Shown piece after piece: positions 13,710-21,906 of a stretch of 21,906 bases of DNA; within the stretch, counting starts at the first letter, position 1, and each line of letters begins with the position of its first letter. Source of the stretch: a virus; the IMG/VR virus record IMGVR_UViG_3300008262_000970, positions 1-21,906 of that record. One strand, 5' to 3'. The notes beneath the pieces are model-generated. The model did not search any database, was not told the origin of the DNA, and was given only the letters and a program-made list of their open reading frames with translations. A program made the position numbers and the translations under genes.

Positions 13710-16208
13710 ATGGACTACCCCGGTAAAGTCATAACTAAAACTCAGGTAACTCCTACCCAGACCAGCGCATCGGGTAACTGGACGCTGGACGATCAAGCCG
13801 CAGCCATCAAGAACAACAACTGGCCTGTAGCGGGAGTGCCAAACCCCATCTCTAAAAGCCTAAGATTCAATAGCGCAGACTCGACCTATCTGAATAGGAC
13901 TCTTACAACGCCAACAAATAACCTTATATGGACTTGGAGTGCATGGGTTAAGCGATGTGACAATGCCAACCCCTATCTGTTTACAACTACAGCAACAGAT
14001 GGTTCTGGTGGATATATTTATTTTGCTTCTGGTACTTTGGTTTATTGGGACGATAGACAAGCAGGTAACGCTACAGTTTTACAAACAAGTGCTGTATACC
14101 GTGACCAATCCGCTTGGTATCACTTTATGGTCGTTACTGATAGAACACAAGCAACAGCCTCAAACCGAGCAAAAATTTATGTAAACGGTAGTCAAGTAAC
14201 TAATTTTAATGCGACTGCATATCCAAATCAAAATGAGGCTTCACAATTTAATTCGGCTATACCACACTATATTACAGCACCCAGTTCTTTTTTTAATGGC
14301 TACATGACCGAAATAAACTTCATAGATGGGCAAGCCTTAGACGCATCATCATTTGGCCTGACCAACCCACAGACAGGTCAATGGATACCTAAGAAGTACA
14401 CAGGAACCTACGGGACTAACGGGTTCTACTTGAACTTCAAGGATGCAACTTCGACCACCACGCTGGGCTATGACTACTCTGGCAATGCTAATAACTGGAC
14501 TACCAACAACTTTAGCGTGACTGCTGGATCAGGCAACGACAGCCTAACCGATGTTCCTACCCCGTGGGTTGCGTATAGCGCCACAGGCGATGTTGGCGGG
14601 GTGATACGGGGGAATTACTGTACTTGGAATCCGTTGCGTAATGACCAAAACGCAGTTCTTAGCAATGGGAACCTAGATTTAAGCACCGCTGGTAGCACAA
14701 GCCGATACGGAACCTATACAACACTGGGTGTTAGTTCTGCAAAATGGTATTGGGAAATTACCGCAGGTTCATTGTCCACTGATGGCTATAACATAGGCAT
14801 TGCTTCTGCAAGCAAAGGCGCAACATCACCACTTGGTTCAGATACTCAAAGTTACATTTATTTGTCTAATGGAGATAAAAGAACCAATGCCACAACCGCT
14901 GCTTATGGTGCAACATATACCGCTGGAGATGTAATTGGTGTTGCGTTAGACCTTGATGCGGGGACGCTCGTATTTTATAAAAACGGCTCAAGTCAAGGAA
15001 CTGCATACTCAAGCATCCCATCAAATACTTGGTTTCCAACTGTTGCTGATGACGCTACTGCAAGCACAACTGGTTCAAGTTTTGTAGCCAACTTCGGTCA
15101 ACGCCCATTTGCGTATACACCCCCCGCTGGATTCCGTTCACTATGTACCACTAACCTACCAGCAACGACTATTGGCTTTGGGCTGACGAATCAGGCTGAT
15201 GATTACTTTAATACTGTAATCTTTACTGGTAATAGCACAAGTGACCGCACCATAACAACGGGGCTACAGTCTGACTTTGTTTGGGCAAAACGCAGGAATG
15301 ATGCCTATAGTCATCTATTGTTTGATGCTATTCGTGGTGCAGGAAGAACATTAAGATCAGACAGCACAAATATAGAATCTAACGATGGTGGATTTTACGT
15401 TCAGCAATTTAATTCAGATAACTATTTGATTGGGGCAACGGATCAGGCGCTTAACCATAGCAGCGGTACCTATGTGTCTTGGGTCTGGAACGCTGGTGGC
15501 TCTAACGCTACTAATACCGCAGGAACCGTTACCTCAACTGTCAGGGCAAACACGACTGCTGGATTTAGCATAGTAACTTGGACTGGTGCTGCCGCTGGCG
15601 ATACTATTGGACATGGCCTTGGTGCAGCCCCTTCTTTAATAATTACTAAAACCCGTACTGATAATACAGCCCAACCTTGGCCTGTTTACCACAGAAGTTT
15701 AGGGCGTGGTAAATATCTTACACTAAATACCACAGCAGCAGAAAACGCAAGTTATTCAACTTATTGGGGCAATAGCGAACCATCATCCACAATTTTTGGA
15801 ACTCTTACGATAGCGCAAGGCGCAAACAATATCGGGAACATGGTTGCCTACTGCTTCGCACCTGTTGCGGGGTATTCTGCGATTGGTTCGTATACTGGTA
15901 ACGGAAGTTCTGATGGCCCGTTTGTTTACTTGGGCTTCCGTCCTGCTTTCCTAATGGTTAAACGCACAGATAGTACTGGAACTTGGGTAATTATTGACTC
16001 AAAAAGAAATACGTACAATCCTGAAAACTTAGAGTTGTATCCGAACACAACTGCTGCTGAAGGTAACGGTGGTACAACTTACATTGAAGATTTCTTATCT
16101 AATGGATTTAAGATTAGACAAACAGATACCACATGGAACGCCTCTGGTGGAACCTACATCTACGCCGCCTTCGCCGAGTCACCCTTTCAATTTGCTAACG
16201 CACGATAA
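13710..16208 (+). CDS. LamG-SPRY tail fibre, probable receptor-binding protein 2
   Basis: This 832-residue paralogue has the same order: a DYPGKVITKTQVTPTQ anchor, then LamG (about 47-245; SKSLRFNSADSTYLNR, SAWYHFMVVTDRTQ, INFIDGQAL). SPRY follows (about 335-470; AKWYWEITAG, GDVIGVALDLDAGTLVFYKN), then the C-terminal region (about 495-832; YVSWVWNAGGSN, GHGLGAAPSLIITK, TYIYAAFAESPF). It is clearly related along its whole length but diverged, most in loops. The two genes are separated by seven bases and AGGATCGAC gives the start signal. Probable role is receptor recognition, either as a heteromer with the first or as an alternative specificity. The segments RFNSADS and QADDYF are conserved at DNA level. 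Confidence 0.82.
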   Translation: MDYPGKVITKTQVTPTQTSASGNWTLDDQAAAIKNNNWPVAGVPNPISKSLRFNSADSTYLNRTLTTPTNNLIWTWSAWVKRCDNANPYLFTTTATDGSGGYIYFASGTLVYWDDRQAGNATVLQTSAVYRDQSAWYHFMVVTDRTQATASNRAKIYVNGSQVTNFNATAYPNQNEASQFNSAIPHYITAPSSFFNGYMTEINFIDGQALDASSFGLTNPQTGQWIPKKYTGTYGTNGFYLNFKDATSTTTLGYDYSGNANNWTTNNFSVTAGSGNDSLTDVPTPWVAYSATGDVGGVIRGNYCTWNPLRNDQNAVLSNGNLDLSTAGSTSRYGTYTTLGVSSAKWYWEITAGSLSTDGYNIGIASASKGATSPLGSDTQSYIYLSNGDKRTNATTAAYGATYTAGDVIGVALDLDAGTLVFYKNGSSQGTAYSSIPSNTWFPTVADDATASTTGSSFVANFGQRPFAYTPPAGFRSLCTTNLPATTIGFGLTNQADDYFNTVIFTGNSTSDRTITTGLQSDFVWAKRRNDAYSHLLFDAIRGAGRTLRSDSTNIESNDGGFYVQQFNSDNYLIGATDQALNHSSGTYVSWVWNAGGSNATNTAGTVTSTVRANTTAGFSIVTWTGAAAGDTIGHGLGAAPSLIITKTRTDNTAQPWPVYHRSLGRGKYLTLNTTAAENASYSTYWGNSEPSSTIFGTLTIAQGANNIGNMVAYCFAPVAGYSAIGSYTGNGSSDGPFVYLGFRPAFLMVKRTDSTGTWVIIDSKRNTYNPENLELYPNTTAAEGNGGTTYIEDFLSNGFKIRQTDTTWNASGGTYIYAAFAESPFQFANAR

Positions 16209-16226
16209 TTTTTTAAGGAGAACATT

Positions 16227-16820
16227 ATGTTCGCAGTAGTTCAAAACGGTAACATCGTTCAACTCATCCAGCCCGATACGGCCTTTGTCATTGGCGAGAA
16301 GCAATACTCAGCCAGATTTATCCGCAACGCTACCGAGGCAGAGCGCAAGTCCGTAGGTGTCTACGAGGTCATCCAAGGCACTCAACAAGACCAGCGGTTC
16401 TACTGGGTAACTGGCCCGTCCTACCGTGTCAACGAGACCAACCAGACGGTTGAGGCTACCTACACGGCTACTCCCAAGGCGCTTGAGGACAAGTTAGAGA
16501 CCAAGGAAGACGGTACTCCTCTGTACGTGCAAAAGTTCGACTCCGCTGCAAACGGCGGCAAAGGTGGGATGGTGGACACCACAGAACAGGTTGTTACCAA
16601 AGGTCTCAAGTCACAGTGGATCGCACAAACCAAAGCCGCTGCTAACTCAGAACTTGCCCAAACCGACTGGATGGTGATCCGTAAGGCCGAGCGCAACGTA
16701 GAGATTCCCGGTGGTGTAATGGCTGACCGTGCCGCTGTAGTGGCTTTGTGTGCTGAGAAAGAGGCAGCGATTGCCGCCTGCACAACGGTTGAACAGTTAA
16801 TGATTGCAGTTCAGGGGTAA
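16227..16820 (+). CDS. Probable fibre-associated or fibre-assembly protein
   Basis: The 197-residue product starts MFAVVQNGNIVQLIQPDTAF and contains FYWVTGPSYRVNETN and LYVQKFDSAANGG. A C-terminal helical part (TKAAANSELAQTDWMVIRKA, then DRAAVVALCAEKEAAI) resembles the end of phage tail-fibre assembly and DUF4376-type proteins. Position directly after the two fibre genes supports a chaperone or accessory role. TTTTAAGGAGAACATT gives a strong Shine-Dalgarno for the ATG. Identification is moderate: the N-terminus shows no known chaperone motif. Confidence 0.62.
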   Translation: MFAVVQNGNIVQLIQPDTAFVIGEKQYSARFIRNATEAERKSVGVYEVIQGTQQDQRFYWVTGPSYRVNETNQTVEATYTATPKALEDKLETKEDGTPLYVQKFDSAANGGKGGMVDTTEQVVTKGLKSQWIAQTKAAANSELAQTDWMVIRKAERNVEIPGGVMADRAAVVALCAEKEAAIAACTTVEQLMIAVQG

Positions 16821-16822
16821 AT

Positions 16823-17032
16823 ATGAAACGCATAGTCGAAGCGCAGGACATTGACGGAACCATAGTGCCAAAGCACGAAGTAGAACTGCTTTGCAAAGCC
16901 TGTGGGTATGACTTGGATGAGTCTGAGTTAGAGGCCGACACCTGCGCCGACTGTGGAGTTGACCTAGACCTCCAGCAAAACGTAGCAATCCATACGACAA
17001 CACTACCTGCTGCTGGCGGCGGGGTGTTCTAA
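16823..17032 (+). CDS. Small zinc-ribbon protein
   Basis: This 69-residue protein has CKAC (C24, C27) and CADC (C41, C44), a classic four-cysteine zinc ribbon, followed by an acidic LDLDLQQ-type segment and a PAAGGGVF tail. It starts two bases after the previous stop. Proteins like this can bind nucleic acid or act as small structural adaptors, but no partner is indicated. It lies at the boundary between fibre and lysis genes. Confidence 0.7.
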   Translation: MKRIVEAQDIDGTIVPKHEVELLCKACGYDLDESELEADTCADCGVDLDLQQNVAIHTTTLPAAGGGVF

Positions 17033-17043
17033 AAGGATGAATT

Positions 17044-17502
17044 TTGTCAGATTTAGACCCGATTATCGATACCGCAAAGGCGGCAACCCAGAGCATTAAG
17101 TCTGCTATCCAATCAGGTAAGGAAATAAGTTCAGCAGTCGAGTCGATTCAAAATTTTGGTATGGCGGAGGTCAAAGCCCGCCATGCTTTTAAGAACGTAC
17201 GCAAAAGTCAAGAAGGTGAAATAACGATTATGACCGCCATGGCGGAGTGGCGCAGGCTAGACCAAATTCGCCGCATGGAGTTGGAAGTAAAGGACTTTCT
17301 GATCCAGCAGTTTGGGCACTTCAAGGGTGAGGAAGAGTTCGAGAAGGTCAAGAAGATTAAAGAGGACATGATTGCCCGTCATGCCAAGAGTAAAGATGCA
17401 ATGGGCAGGGATATAGAGAAGTTACGAGAGTTGCAGATTATTTGTGTGATGCTGGCGTTTCTGGTGGTCACCATTTATTACATCATGAGGGGTCATCTGT
17501 AA
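17044..17502 (+). CDS. Coiled-coil protein with C-terminal membrane anchor
   Basis: The 152-residue protein is mostly charged helix with a predicted single membrane span at residues 131-148 (QIICVMLAFLVVTIYYIM) and only four residues beyond it. The start is TTG at 17044, with AAGGATG 6-12 bases upstream. The next in-frame ATG is at 17161 and would remove 39 helical residues. It is next to membrane and lysis proteins, which suggests a lysis accessory, but no known spanin or holin signature is visible. The stop overlaps the next ATG (TAATG). Confidence 0.62.
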   Translation: MSDLDPIIDTAKAATQSIKSAIQSGKEISSAVESIQNFGMAEVKARHAFKNVRKSQEGEITIMTAMAEWRRLDQIRRMELEVKDFLIQQFGHFKGEEEFEKVKKIKEDMIARHAKSKDAMGRDIEKLRELQIICVMLAFLVVTIYYIMRGHL

Positions 17503-18092
17503 TGGCTGAGAAACTAAACGCTAATGACACGCTTTCAAAGGTGCTGGCGTATGTTGACTCACCATTTAAACTTATTGCCCTGATTCTCATGGCGGTGCTG
17601 GCCTTCGGTGGCTGGATGCTGTACGACAACAAAGACCTGATCGTAGGCACCTATAAAGAACACCAGAAGTTGCCAGACATCGTGGAAGACCGGGTTGAGG
17701 ACGCTGTAGCCCACCTATTTAAAACCACGGGTGCGACTACCGTGGCGGTATTTAAAGTAAACCCCCTGCTGGGAACCCGGGTGCAGTATCGGGCGTATAC
17801 CAAAGAGGGCAGGGACAAGACGAACGACGGGCTGGACGTAGGACTCTTTACGACCAACCAATCCAACAATCAGGACGTAGTAAACCTGATGGCAGGCACC
17901 ACCCCGTGTGGGGAGTACAAGGCGGCACAGTCTGAGATTGGCCTGTGGTACATCGAGAAGGGTATGCGGTTTGGGTGCAGGATCAGTATCCCGCCTGAGC
18001 CGAGTCGGTTCATAGGGCAGATTACCGTGGGATGGGACAAGCCCCCCGCTGATTTAGACCAGACCCGGCCAAGGCGCAGGCCATGCTTATAG
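17502..18092 (+). CDS. Single-pass membrane protein with exposed domain
   Basis: The 196-residue product has one membrane span at about residues 22-41 (FKLIALILMAVLAFGGWMLY) and a soluble C-terminal domain of about 150 residues. The domain includes TGATTVAVFKVNPLLGTRV, C136 and C159 (GMRFGCRISIPP) and FIGQITVGWDKPP. The strand order is reminiscent of a GAF-type fold, which is inference. The ATG at 17502 overlaps the previous TAA; an in-frame start at 17442 would lie within that gene and is rejected. It is in the lysis block and its end overlaps the holin-like gene by 10 bases. Confidence 0.62.
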   Translation: MAEKLNANDTLSKVLAYVDSPFKLIALILMAVLAFGGWMLYDNKDLIVGTYKEHQKLPDIVEDRVEDAVAHLFKTTGATTVAVFKVNPLLGTRVQYRAYTKEGRDKTNDGLDVGLFTTNQSNNQDVVNLMAGTTPCGEYKAAQSEIGLWYIEKGMRFGCRISIPPEPSRFIGQITVGWDKPPADLDQTRPRRRPCL

Positions 18093-18394
18093 AGATGCAG
18101 CAAAAGGGTGAACTAGCCCAACTACAAGCGGACATGAACGAGCAGGATAACCTGACCAAGCGGGCTGAGGCTGACATGAAGTCGGACTCGTGGCTATCTA
18201 AGAACATCCGGCCTATGACGCTGATCTACATCCTGACTGCCTACTTAGCCCTAGCCGTGATGGATGCTATGGGGCTGGATATTTCTGACAATTTCGTATC
18301 TTTGCTGGGCCAGTGGGGCATGCTGGTGATGTCATTTTATTTTGGGGGACGCACCCTTGAGAAGGTCATGGACATGAAGGCCAAGCAGAAATGA
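18083..18394 (+). CDS. Holin-like membrane protein (GTA holin 3TM type)
   Basis: This 103-residue protein has a charged, helical N-terminus (residues 1-40, EMQQKGELAQLQADMNEQDN) and two membrane spans. These are at about 44-62 (MTLIYILTAYLALAVMDAM) and 72-88 (VSLLGQWGMLVMSFYFG), followed by GRTLEKVMDMK. The SWLSKNIRPMT and WGMLxMxFYFGGRTLEK patterns match holins of the GTA_holin_3TM group as I recall them. It sits directly before the endolysin in an ATGA overlap, the usual place for a holin that permeabilises the inner membrane at the end of infection. Holin is likely; lysis timing is unproven. Confidence 0.7.
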   Translation: MLIEMQQKGELAQLQADMNEQDNLTKRAEADMKSDSWLSKNIRPMTLIYILTAYLALAVMDAMGLDISDNFVSLLGQWGMLVMSFYFGGRTLEKVMDMKAKQK

Positions 18395-18855
18395 ACCTGA
18401 CCGCCAACTTTTCTCTTGCCGAGATGGTGAAGTCTGATACTGCACTGCGGCATGACATGGACAACACACCGGGGGAGGCTGAGATTGCTAATCTTAAAAC
18501 ACTCTGTGAAAAGGTATTGCAGCCCGTCCGTGATCACTTCCAAACCGGAGTTAAGGTCAACTCAGGATTCAGGCACCCCGAAGTTAACGCAAAGGTGGGA
18601 GGCTCCAAAACGTCCGACCATTGTAAAGGACAAGCCGCTGACATTGAGATTCCCGGTGTTGCCAACGCAGACTTAGCCGTGTGGATTATGGACAACCTTG
18701 ACTACACTCAGTTAATCCTTGAGTTCTACACCCCCGGGGTGCCAGATTCGGGGTGGGTGCACGTCTCCTACGACTCTGCTAACCTCAAGAAAGAGAACTT
18801 GACGGCTACTAAGCAGAACGGTAAAACGGTGTATCTAAAAGGACTTGTTGCCTAA
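18391..18855 (+). CDS. Endolysin, M15 family peptidase
   Basis: The 154-residue protein has the conserved zinc-peptidase core of the M15 group. NSGFRHPEVN is followed by SKTSDHCKGQAADIEI, with H77 and D84 spaced H-x6-D as zinc ligands, and WVHVSY supplies H124. E111 or D119 may be the general base. Such enzymes are D-Ala-D-Ala-type or L-Ala-D-Glu-type peptidases that cut the peptide stems of peptidoglycan. N-terminal LTANFSLAEMVKSDTA is typical of this small family. No signal peptide, so export through the adjacent holin is expected. Overlaps the holin-like gene (ATGA) and the next gene (TAATG). Confidence 0.88.
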   Translation: MNLTANFSLAEMVKSDTALRHDMDNTPGEAEIANLKTLCEKVLQPVRDHFQTGVKVNSGFRHPEVNAKVGGSKTSDHCKGQAADIEIPGVANADLAVWIMDNLDYTQLILEFYTPGVPDSGWVHVSYDSANLKKENLTATKQNGKTVYLKGLVA

Positions 18856-20711
18856 TGGCCTTATCAAAACTCCAATTTAAACCCGGACTAAACCGAGACC
18901 AGACGAACTACTCTGGTGAGGGTGGGTTTTACGAGTGCGACAAGGTTCGCTTCCGGTCAGGGTTCCCCCAAAAGATTGGCGGCTGGTTACGCTATAGCCT
19001 GTTTACGCTGGCTGGTATATGCCGCCAGATGTATAACTACATCACCACCGAGTCCGACAACCTTATGGGCTTGGGTACTAATGAAAAGTTATATCTTGAG
19101 ACGGGTGGCAACTTAATTGATATAACCCCAATTCGGGCAACCTTTGTTAGCCCCGCTACAGACAACTGCTTTGACACCACCAATCTGTCAAGAATAGTAA
19201 ACGTCAATATTGCTAGCCACGGCGCTACGGCTGGCTCCTACGTGACCTTTTCAGGTGTTGTTGGCCCGATAGGCGGAATCCCGCAGGCTCAGTTCAACGC
19301 AGAGTTTCAGATCCAAACTGTGGTGGACGGCAATAACTTCACCATCCAAACGACCACAGCCGCAACTAGCACGACAACTAACGGCGGTGGTACAGCCATC
19401 ACGGCGGTCTTTCAGATCAATATCGGCAACCCGTATATCGCCTATGGATACGGCTGGGGTGCTGGTGCTTGGGGCCGTTTAACATGGGGTGAGGGTGCGC
19501 TTACGCCGGTTGTAGACCAGCAGCGTGACTGGTTTATGGATAACTTTGACAATGACTTAATTGCCAATATCCGCAACGGCCCAATCTACATCTGGGAGTA
19601 CACGGGGGTATTTAATACTCGCGCCGTTCTTCTTTCCTCTTTAACAGGAGCCGCCAGTGTCCCCGTCGAAGCCATGCAAATTCTTGTATCACAAAACGAT
19701 AGGCATCTACTCGCTTTTGGCTGCGTGCCTTACGGTTCTAGTAGCGCTGGTGATTTTGACCCCCTTCTTATTAGGTGGGCTAATCAGGATGATCCTGTTA
19801 ACTGGGCGCCAGCCGCGACAAATTCCGCAGGTTTTATCCGAGTATCTCGCGGATCAAGGATTATCAGGGCGCTACCTACCCGGCAGGAGACGTTAGTATT
19901 TACTGACTCACACCTGTATTCGTTCCAATTTACAGGTACAACAGATGTGTTTGCGTTGCAGGAGTTGGCTGACAACACCTCAATCATGTCCCCAAGGGCT
20001 TGCATTACGGCTAACAACGTGACTTACTGGATGGGACAGGATAAGTTCTATGCCTACTCAGGCCGAGTCGAGACACTGCCTTGCACCCTGCGGAACTTTG
20101 TATTTAACAACTTTAACTACAACCAAGCGGCTCAGGTTGTATGTGGCACGAACGAAGGCTGGCATGAGATTTGGTGGTTCTACCCAAGCCAGAACTCCGG
20201 TGTAAATGATAGTTACGTGATCTATAACTACATGGAGCGTATTTGGTACTACGGCTCTATTAATCGCACGGCTTGGCTTGACACGCCTCTACGTCAGTAT
20301 CCGCAGGCGGTTGGTGGGAACTACGTCTATAACCATGAGCAGGGCACGAACGACGATACCTTGCCAATGACATCCTATGTGCAGACCAACGACATTGATT
20401 TAGTAGATGGCGATCAATTCATACTTATTAAAAGGATCATCCCTGATATTAACTTTGAGGGGTCTACGGCAACAAGCCCTCTCGTGTACATGACGATGAG
20501 GCCACGGAACTTCCCGGGGTCAAACTACAAAACAACCAATAACCCATCAGTTACCCGATCTACCACGGTGCCGATTGAGCAGTACACCGATCAGGTATTT
20601 ATCCGTGCCCGTGCCCGTCAGATGGGGTTTAAGATTCAATCCGAAGACTTAAATGTGCAGTGGCAGTTAGGTACGCCAAGACTTGATGGTAGACCGGACG
20701 GTAAACGATGA
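18855..20711 (+). CDS. Tail nozzle-like protein (tail tubular B type)
   Basis: The 618-residue protein begins MALSKLQFKPGLNRDQTNYS and GFYECDKVRFRSGFPQKIGG, the beginning of large neck/nozzle proteins of short-tailed phages. An insert at about residues 100-192 is beta-rich (VNIASHGATAGSYVTFSG, EFQIQTVVDGNNF). YGYGWGAGAWGRLTWGEG at about 195-215 is a WG-rich motif, and a beta-propeller-like region follows with LLAFGCVPYGSS, WANQDDPVNW and WYYGSINRTAW. This is consistent with the tail nozzle that forms the lower end of the short tail. Position after the lysis genes is unusual, since nozzle genes usually lie near the adaptor. Confidence 0.75.
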   Translation: MALSKLQFKPGLNRDQTNYSGEGGFYECDKVRFRSGFPQKIGGWLRYSLFTLAGICRQMYNYITTESDNLMGLGTNEKLYLETGGNLIDITPIRATFVSPATDNCFDTTNLSRIVNVNIASHGATAGSYVTFSGVVGPIGGIPQAQFNAEFQIQTVVDGNNFTIQTTTAATSTTTNGGGTAITAVFQINIGNPYIAYGYGWGAGAWGRLTWGEGALTPVVDQQRDWFMDNFDNDLIANIRNGPIYIWEYTGVFNTRAVLLSSLTGAASVPVEAMQILVSQNDRHLLAFGCVPYGSSSAGDFDPLLIRWANQDDPVNWAPAATNSAGFIRVSRGSRIIRALPTRQETLVFTDSHLYSFQFTGTTDVFALQELADNTSIMSPRACITANNVTYWMGQDKFYAYSGRVETLPCTLRNFVFNNFNYNQAAQVVCGTNEGWHEIWWFYPSQNSGVNDSYVIYNYMERIWYYGSINRTAWLDTPLRQYPQAVGGNYVYNHEQGTNDDTLPMTSYVQTNDIDLVDGDQFILIKRIIPDINFEGSTATSPLVYMTMRPRNFPGSNYKTTNNPSVTRSTTVPIEQYTDQVFIRARARQMGFKIQSEDLNVQWQLGTPRLDGRPDGKR

Positions 20712-21906
20712 CCATCTGTGTTGATAATGATATTCAAAAGACCTTCGTTGCACCTGCCCTACCGGTGCCGCCTGTTGAGTACGACCAAAAGTATGCAACA
20801 GACCTTATTAGGGTTTTGCGGCTGTACTTCAACCAGATTGACAACTTTCAAAATGCCGTAGCAGGCATACTAAATGGAACGGCTTGCGAGGGAAATATGA
20901 CCCCATTACCAATTTCGATAGGCGGCACTAACGTAGATGCTTTTGGGCGTTTGCGTGTGAGCGAACCCTACAGCCTATTTGACAGCCAAAGCCGTTACGC
21001 TGCTGACAATCAATTTAGCACTTCTACATCTGGTACTGGGACATCGACATTTAATACCAATCAGTCCAGCGTTAGTCTGGCTGTGACGGGTGGTGGCGTT
21101 GGGTCTGTGGTACGTCAGTCCTTTCGCAATATGCTGTATCAGCCGGGGAAAAGCCTGTTGGTTCTAGCAACCTTTCAGATGGACAACGGCACTTCTGCCA
21201 ACCTTAATCAAAGTGTTGGGTACTTTAATACCCAAAACGGGCTGTTCTTCCGTCGTACCGGAGGGGTTAATGCGCTCGTATTGCGTTCAAACACTTCTGG
21301 CACGCCAAGTGATGCACGATTTGTTAATCAAGCAGACTGGAATGGCGACAAACTAGACGGTACTGGCACCTCTGGATACACGCTTGACCTGACCCACCCA
21401 CAGATCTTGTGGATGGACTTTGAGTGGCTTGGTGTCGGTTCAGTCCGGTGCGGCTTCATTATTAATGGGCAATACGTCCTTTGTCATACATTTAATACCG
21501 CCAACGTCTTCGGCACGACGGTCTACATGACCACTGCTATATTGCCTATTCGCTACGAAATCACTACTACAACGGCAGCAGTTGCCGCTACGCTCACGCA
21601 GATTTGCTCGTCGGTAATATCCGAAGGAGGCTTTGAGGCCACATCAATTGAGCACGTTGCAAGGCGGACAACGGTGCTTGGCACCATAAACACGGCGGCC
21701 AACTTCCTCCCAGTTGTCTCGATCCGGCTGGCTTCGACGGCTCTGGGCGCGGTGGTGCTTCCAAACCGTATACAGTTTCAGCCGACCACGCTGCAAGACT
21801 ACGAGATTGCGCTGATTAAAAACCCCGTCCTTACGGGAGCCACTTGGGCGGCAACTGTTCCTTCTGATGCCAACGTTGAGTTTGATGTTGCGGCTACGGC
21901 GATTGC
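20708..21906 (+). CDS. Virion or appendage protein, 3' end outside the window
   Basis: An ATGA overlap with the nozzle gene opens a frame that stays open to the right edge (about 399 residues visible). It begins MTICVDNDIQKTFVAPALPV. VEYDQKYATDLIRVLRLYFN (residues 24-43) is an N-terminal helical element I associate with neck- or tail-attached proteins of related phages. DAFGRLRVSEPYSLFDSQ (around 78-95) begins a large beta-rich domain, with SFRNMLYQPGKSLLV and WMDFEWLGVGSVRCGFIING. It is probably a tail-associated structural protein. Catalytic motifs are not visible. The remainder and the stop lie outside. Confidence 0.7.
   Translation, partial: MTICVDNDIQKTFVAPALPVPPVEYDQKYATDLIRVLRLYFNQIDNFQNAVAGILNGTACEGNMTPLPISIGGTNVDAFGRLRVSEPYSLFDSQSRYAADNQFSTSTSGTGTSTFNTNQSSVSLAVTGGGVGSVVRQSFRNMLYQPGKSLLVLATFQMDNGTSANLNQSVGYFNTQNGLFFRRTGGVNALVLRSNTSGTPSDARFVNQADWNGDKLDGTGTSGYTLDLTHPQILWMDFEWLGVGSVRCGFIINGQYVLCHTFNTANVFGTTVYMTTAILPIRYEITTTTAAVAATLTQICSSVISEGGFEATSIEHVARRTTVLGTINTAANFLPVVSIRLASTALGAVVLPNRIQFQPTTLQDYEIALIKNPVLTGATWAATVPSDANVEFDVAATAI

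Noticed and set aside
17442-17501. Longer start for the membrane protein called at 17502
   Set aside because: It would overlap the preceding gene by 61 bases across its membrane segment. The TAATG junction at 17502 fits the pattern of the operon and gives a sensible N-terminus.
1-21906. tRNA genes, CRISPR arrays, insertion sequences, integrase or attachment sites
   Set aside because: None seen on reading. The repeats present are coding repeats inside structural genes, and no transposase or recombinase is encoded.

Overview
The window looks like the late, structural half of a tailed bacteriophage (Caudoviricetes) genome. All believable genes lie on the + strand, packed end to end with ATGA, TAATG or TTGA overlaps, and the products are head, neck, fibre and lysis proteins. 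A stopper/adaptor-type protein together with a large nozzle-type protein (18855..20711) points to a short-tailed, podovirus-like virion. No tail tape measure or tail sheath is visible. Several families (KG-rich small proteins, GWG-motif proteins, LamG-SPRY fibres) are ones I associate with uncultured aquatic phages. The host cannot be told from this sequence.

Layout. 1-1620: the end of an unidentified capsid-module gene, a 200-residue structural protein and the HK97-type major capsid protein. 1621-1749: the only sizeable non-coding gap, with a strong GNRA-loop terminator and a second long hairpin, so it is probably the main transcriptional punctuation. 1750-2532: two small beta-rich virion proteins. 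2541-3278: a GT-A-like glycosyltransferase. 3271-5284: a cassette of eight very small genes, seven of them strongly basic Lys/Gly-rich and one a small membrane protein; three share a C-terminal ADG-x-A-x-x-GKT tag. 5281-5924: a head-tail adaptor-like gene that appears to have lost both its N-terminal and C-terminal parts. 5849-6621: a zinc-ribbon protein and two further small basic proteins. 6622-8302: an intact adaptor-like protein, a Rossmann-like protein and a small helical protein.

8303-16820: appendage region. It holds a protein with about fifteen 22-residue repeats, two smaller fibre-like proteins, two large paralogous LamG-SPRY fibre proteins in tandem, and a probable fibre-assembly/accessory protein. 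16823-18855: a zinc-ribbon protein, two single-pass membrane proteins, a holin-like protein and an M15 peptidase endolysin. 18855-21906: the nozzle-like protein and the start of another virion protein that runs off the window.

The most interesting points are the short C-terminal tag shared by otherwise different small basic proteins and held under visible purifying selection; the doubly deleted adaptor gene; and a half-copy of the 22-residue fibre repeat at the C-terminus of the zinc-ribbon protein. All family assignments are from reading the translated sequence, without database searches.
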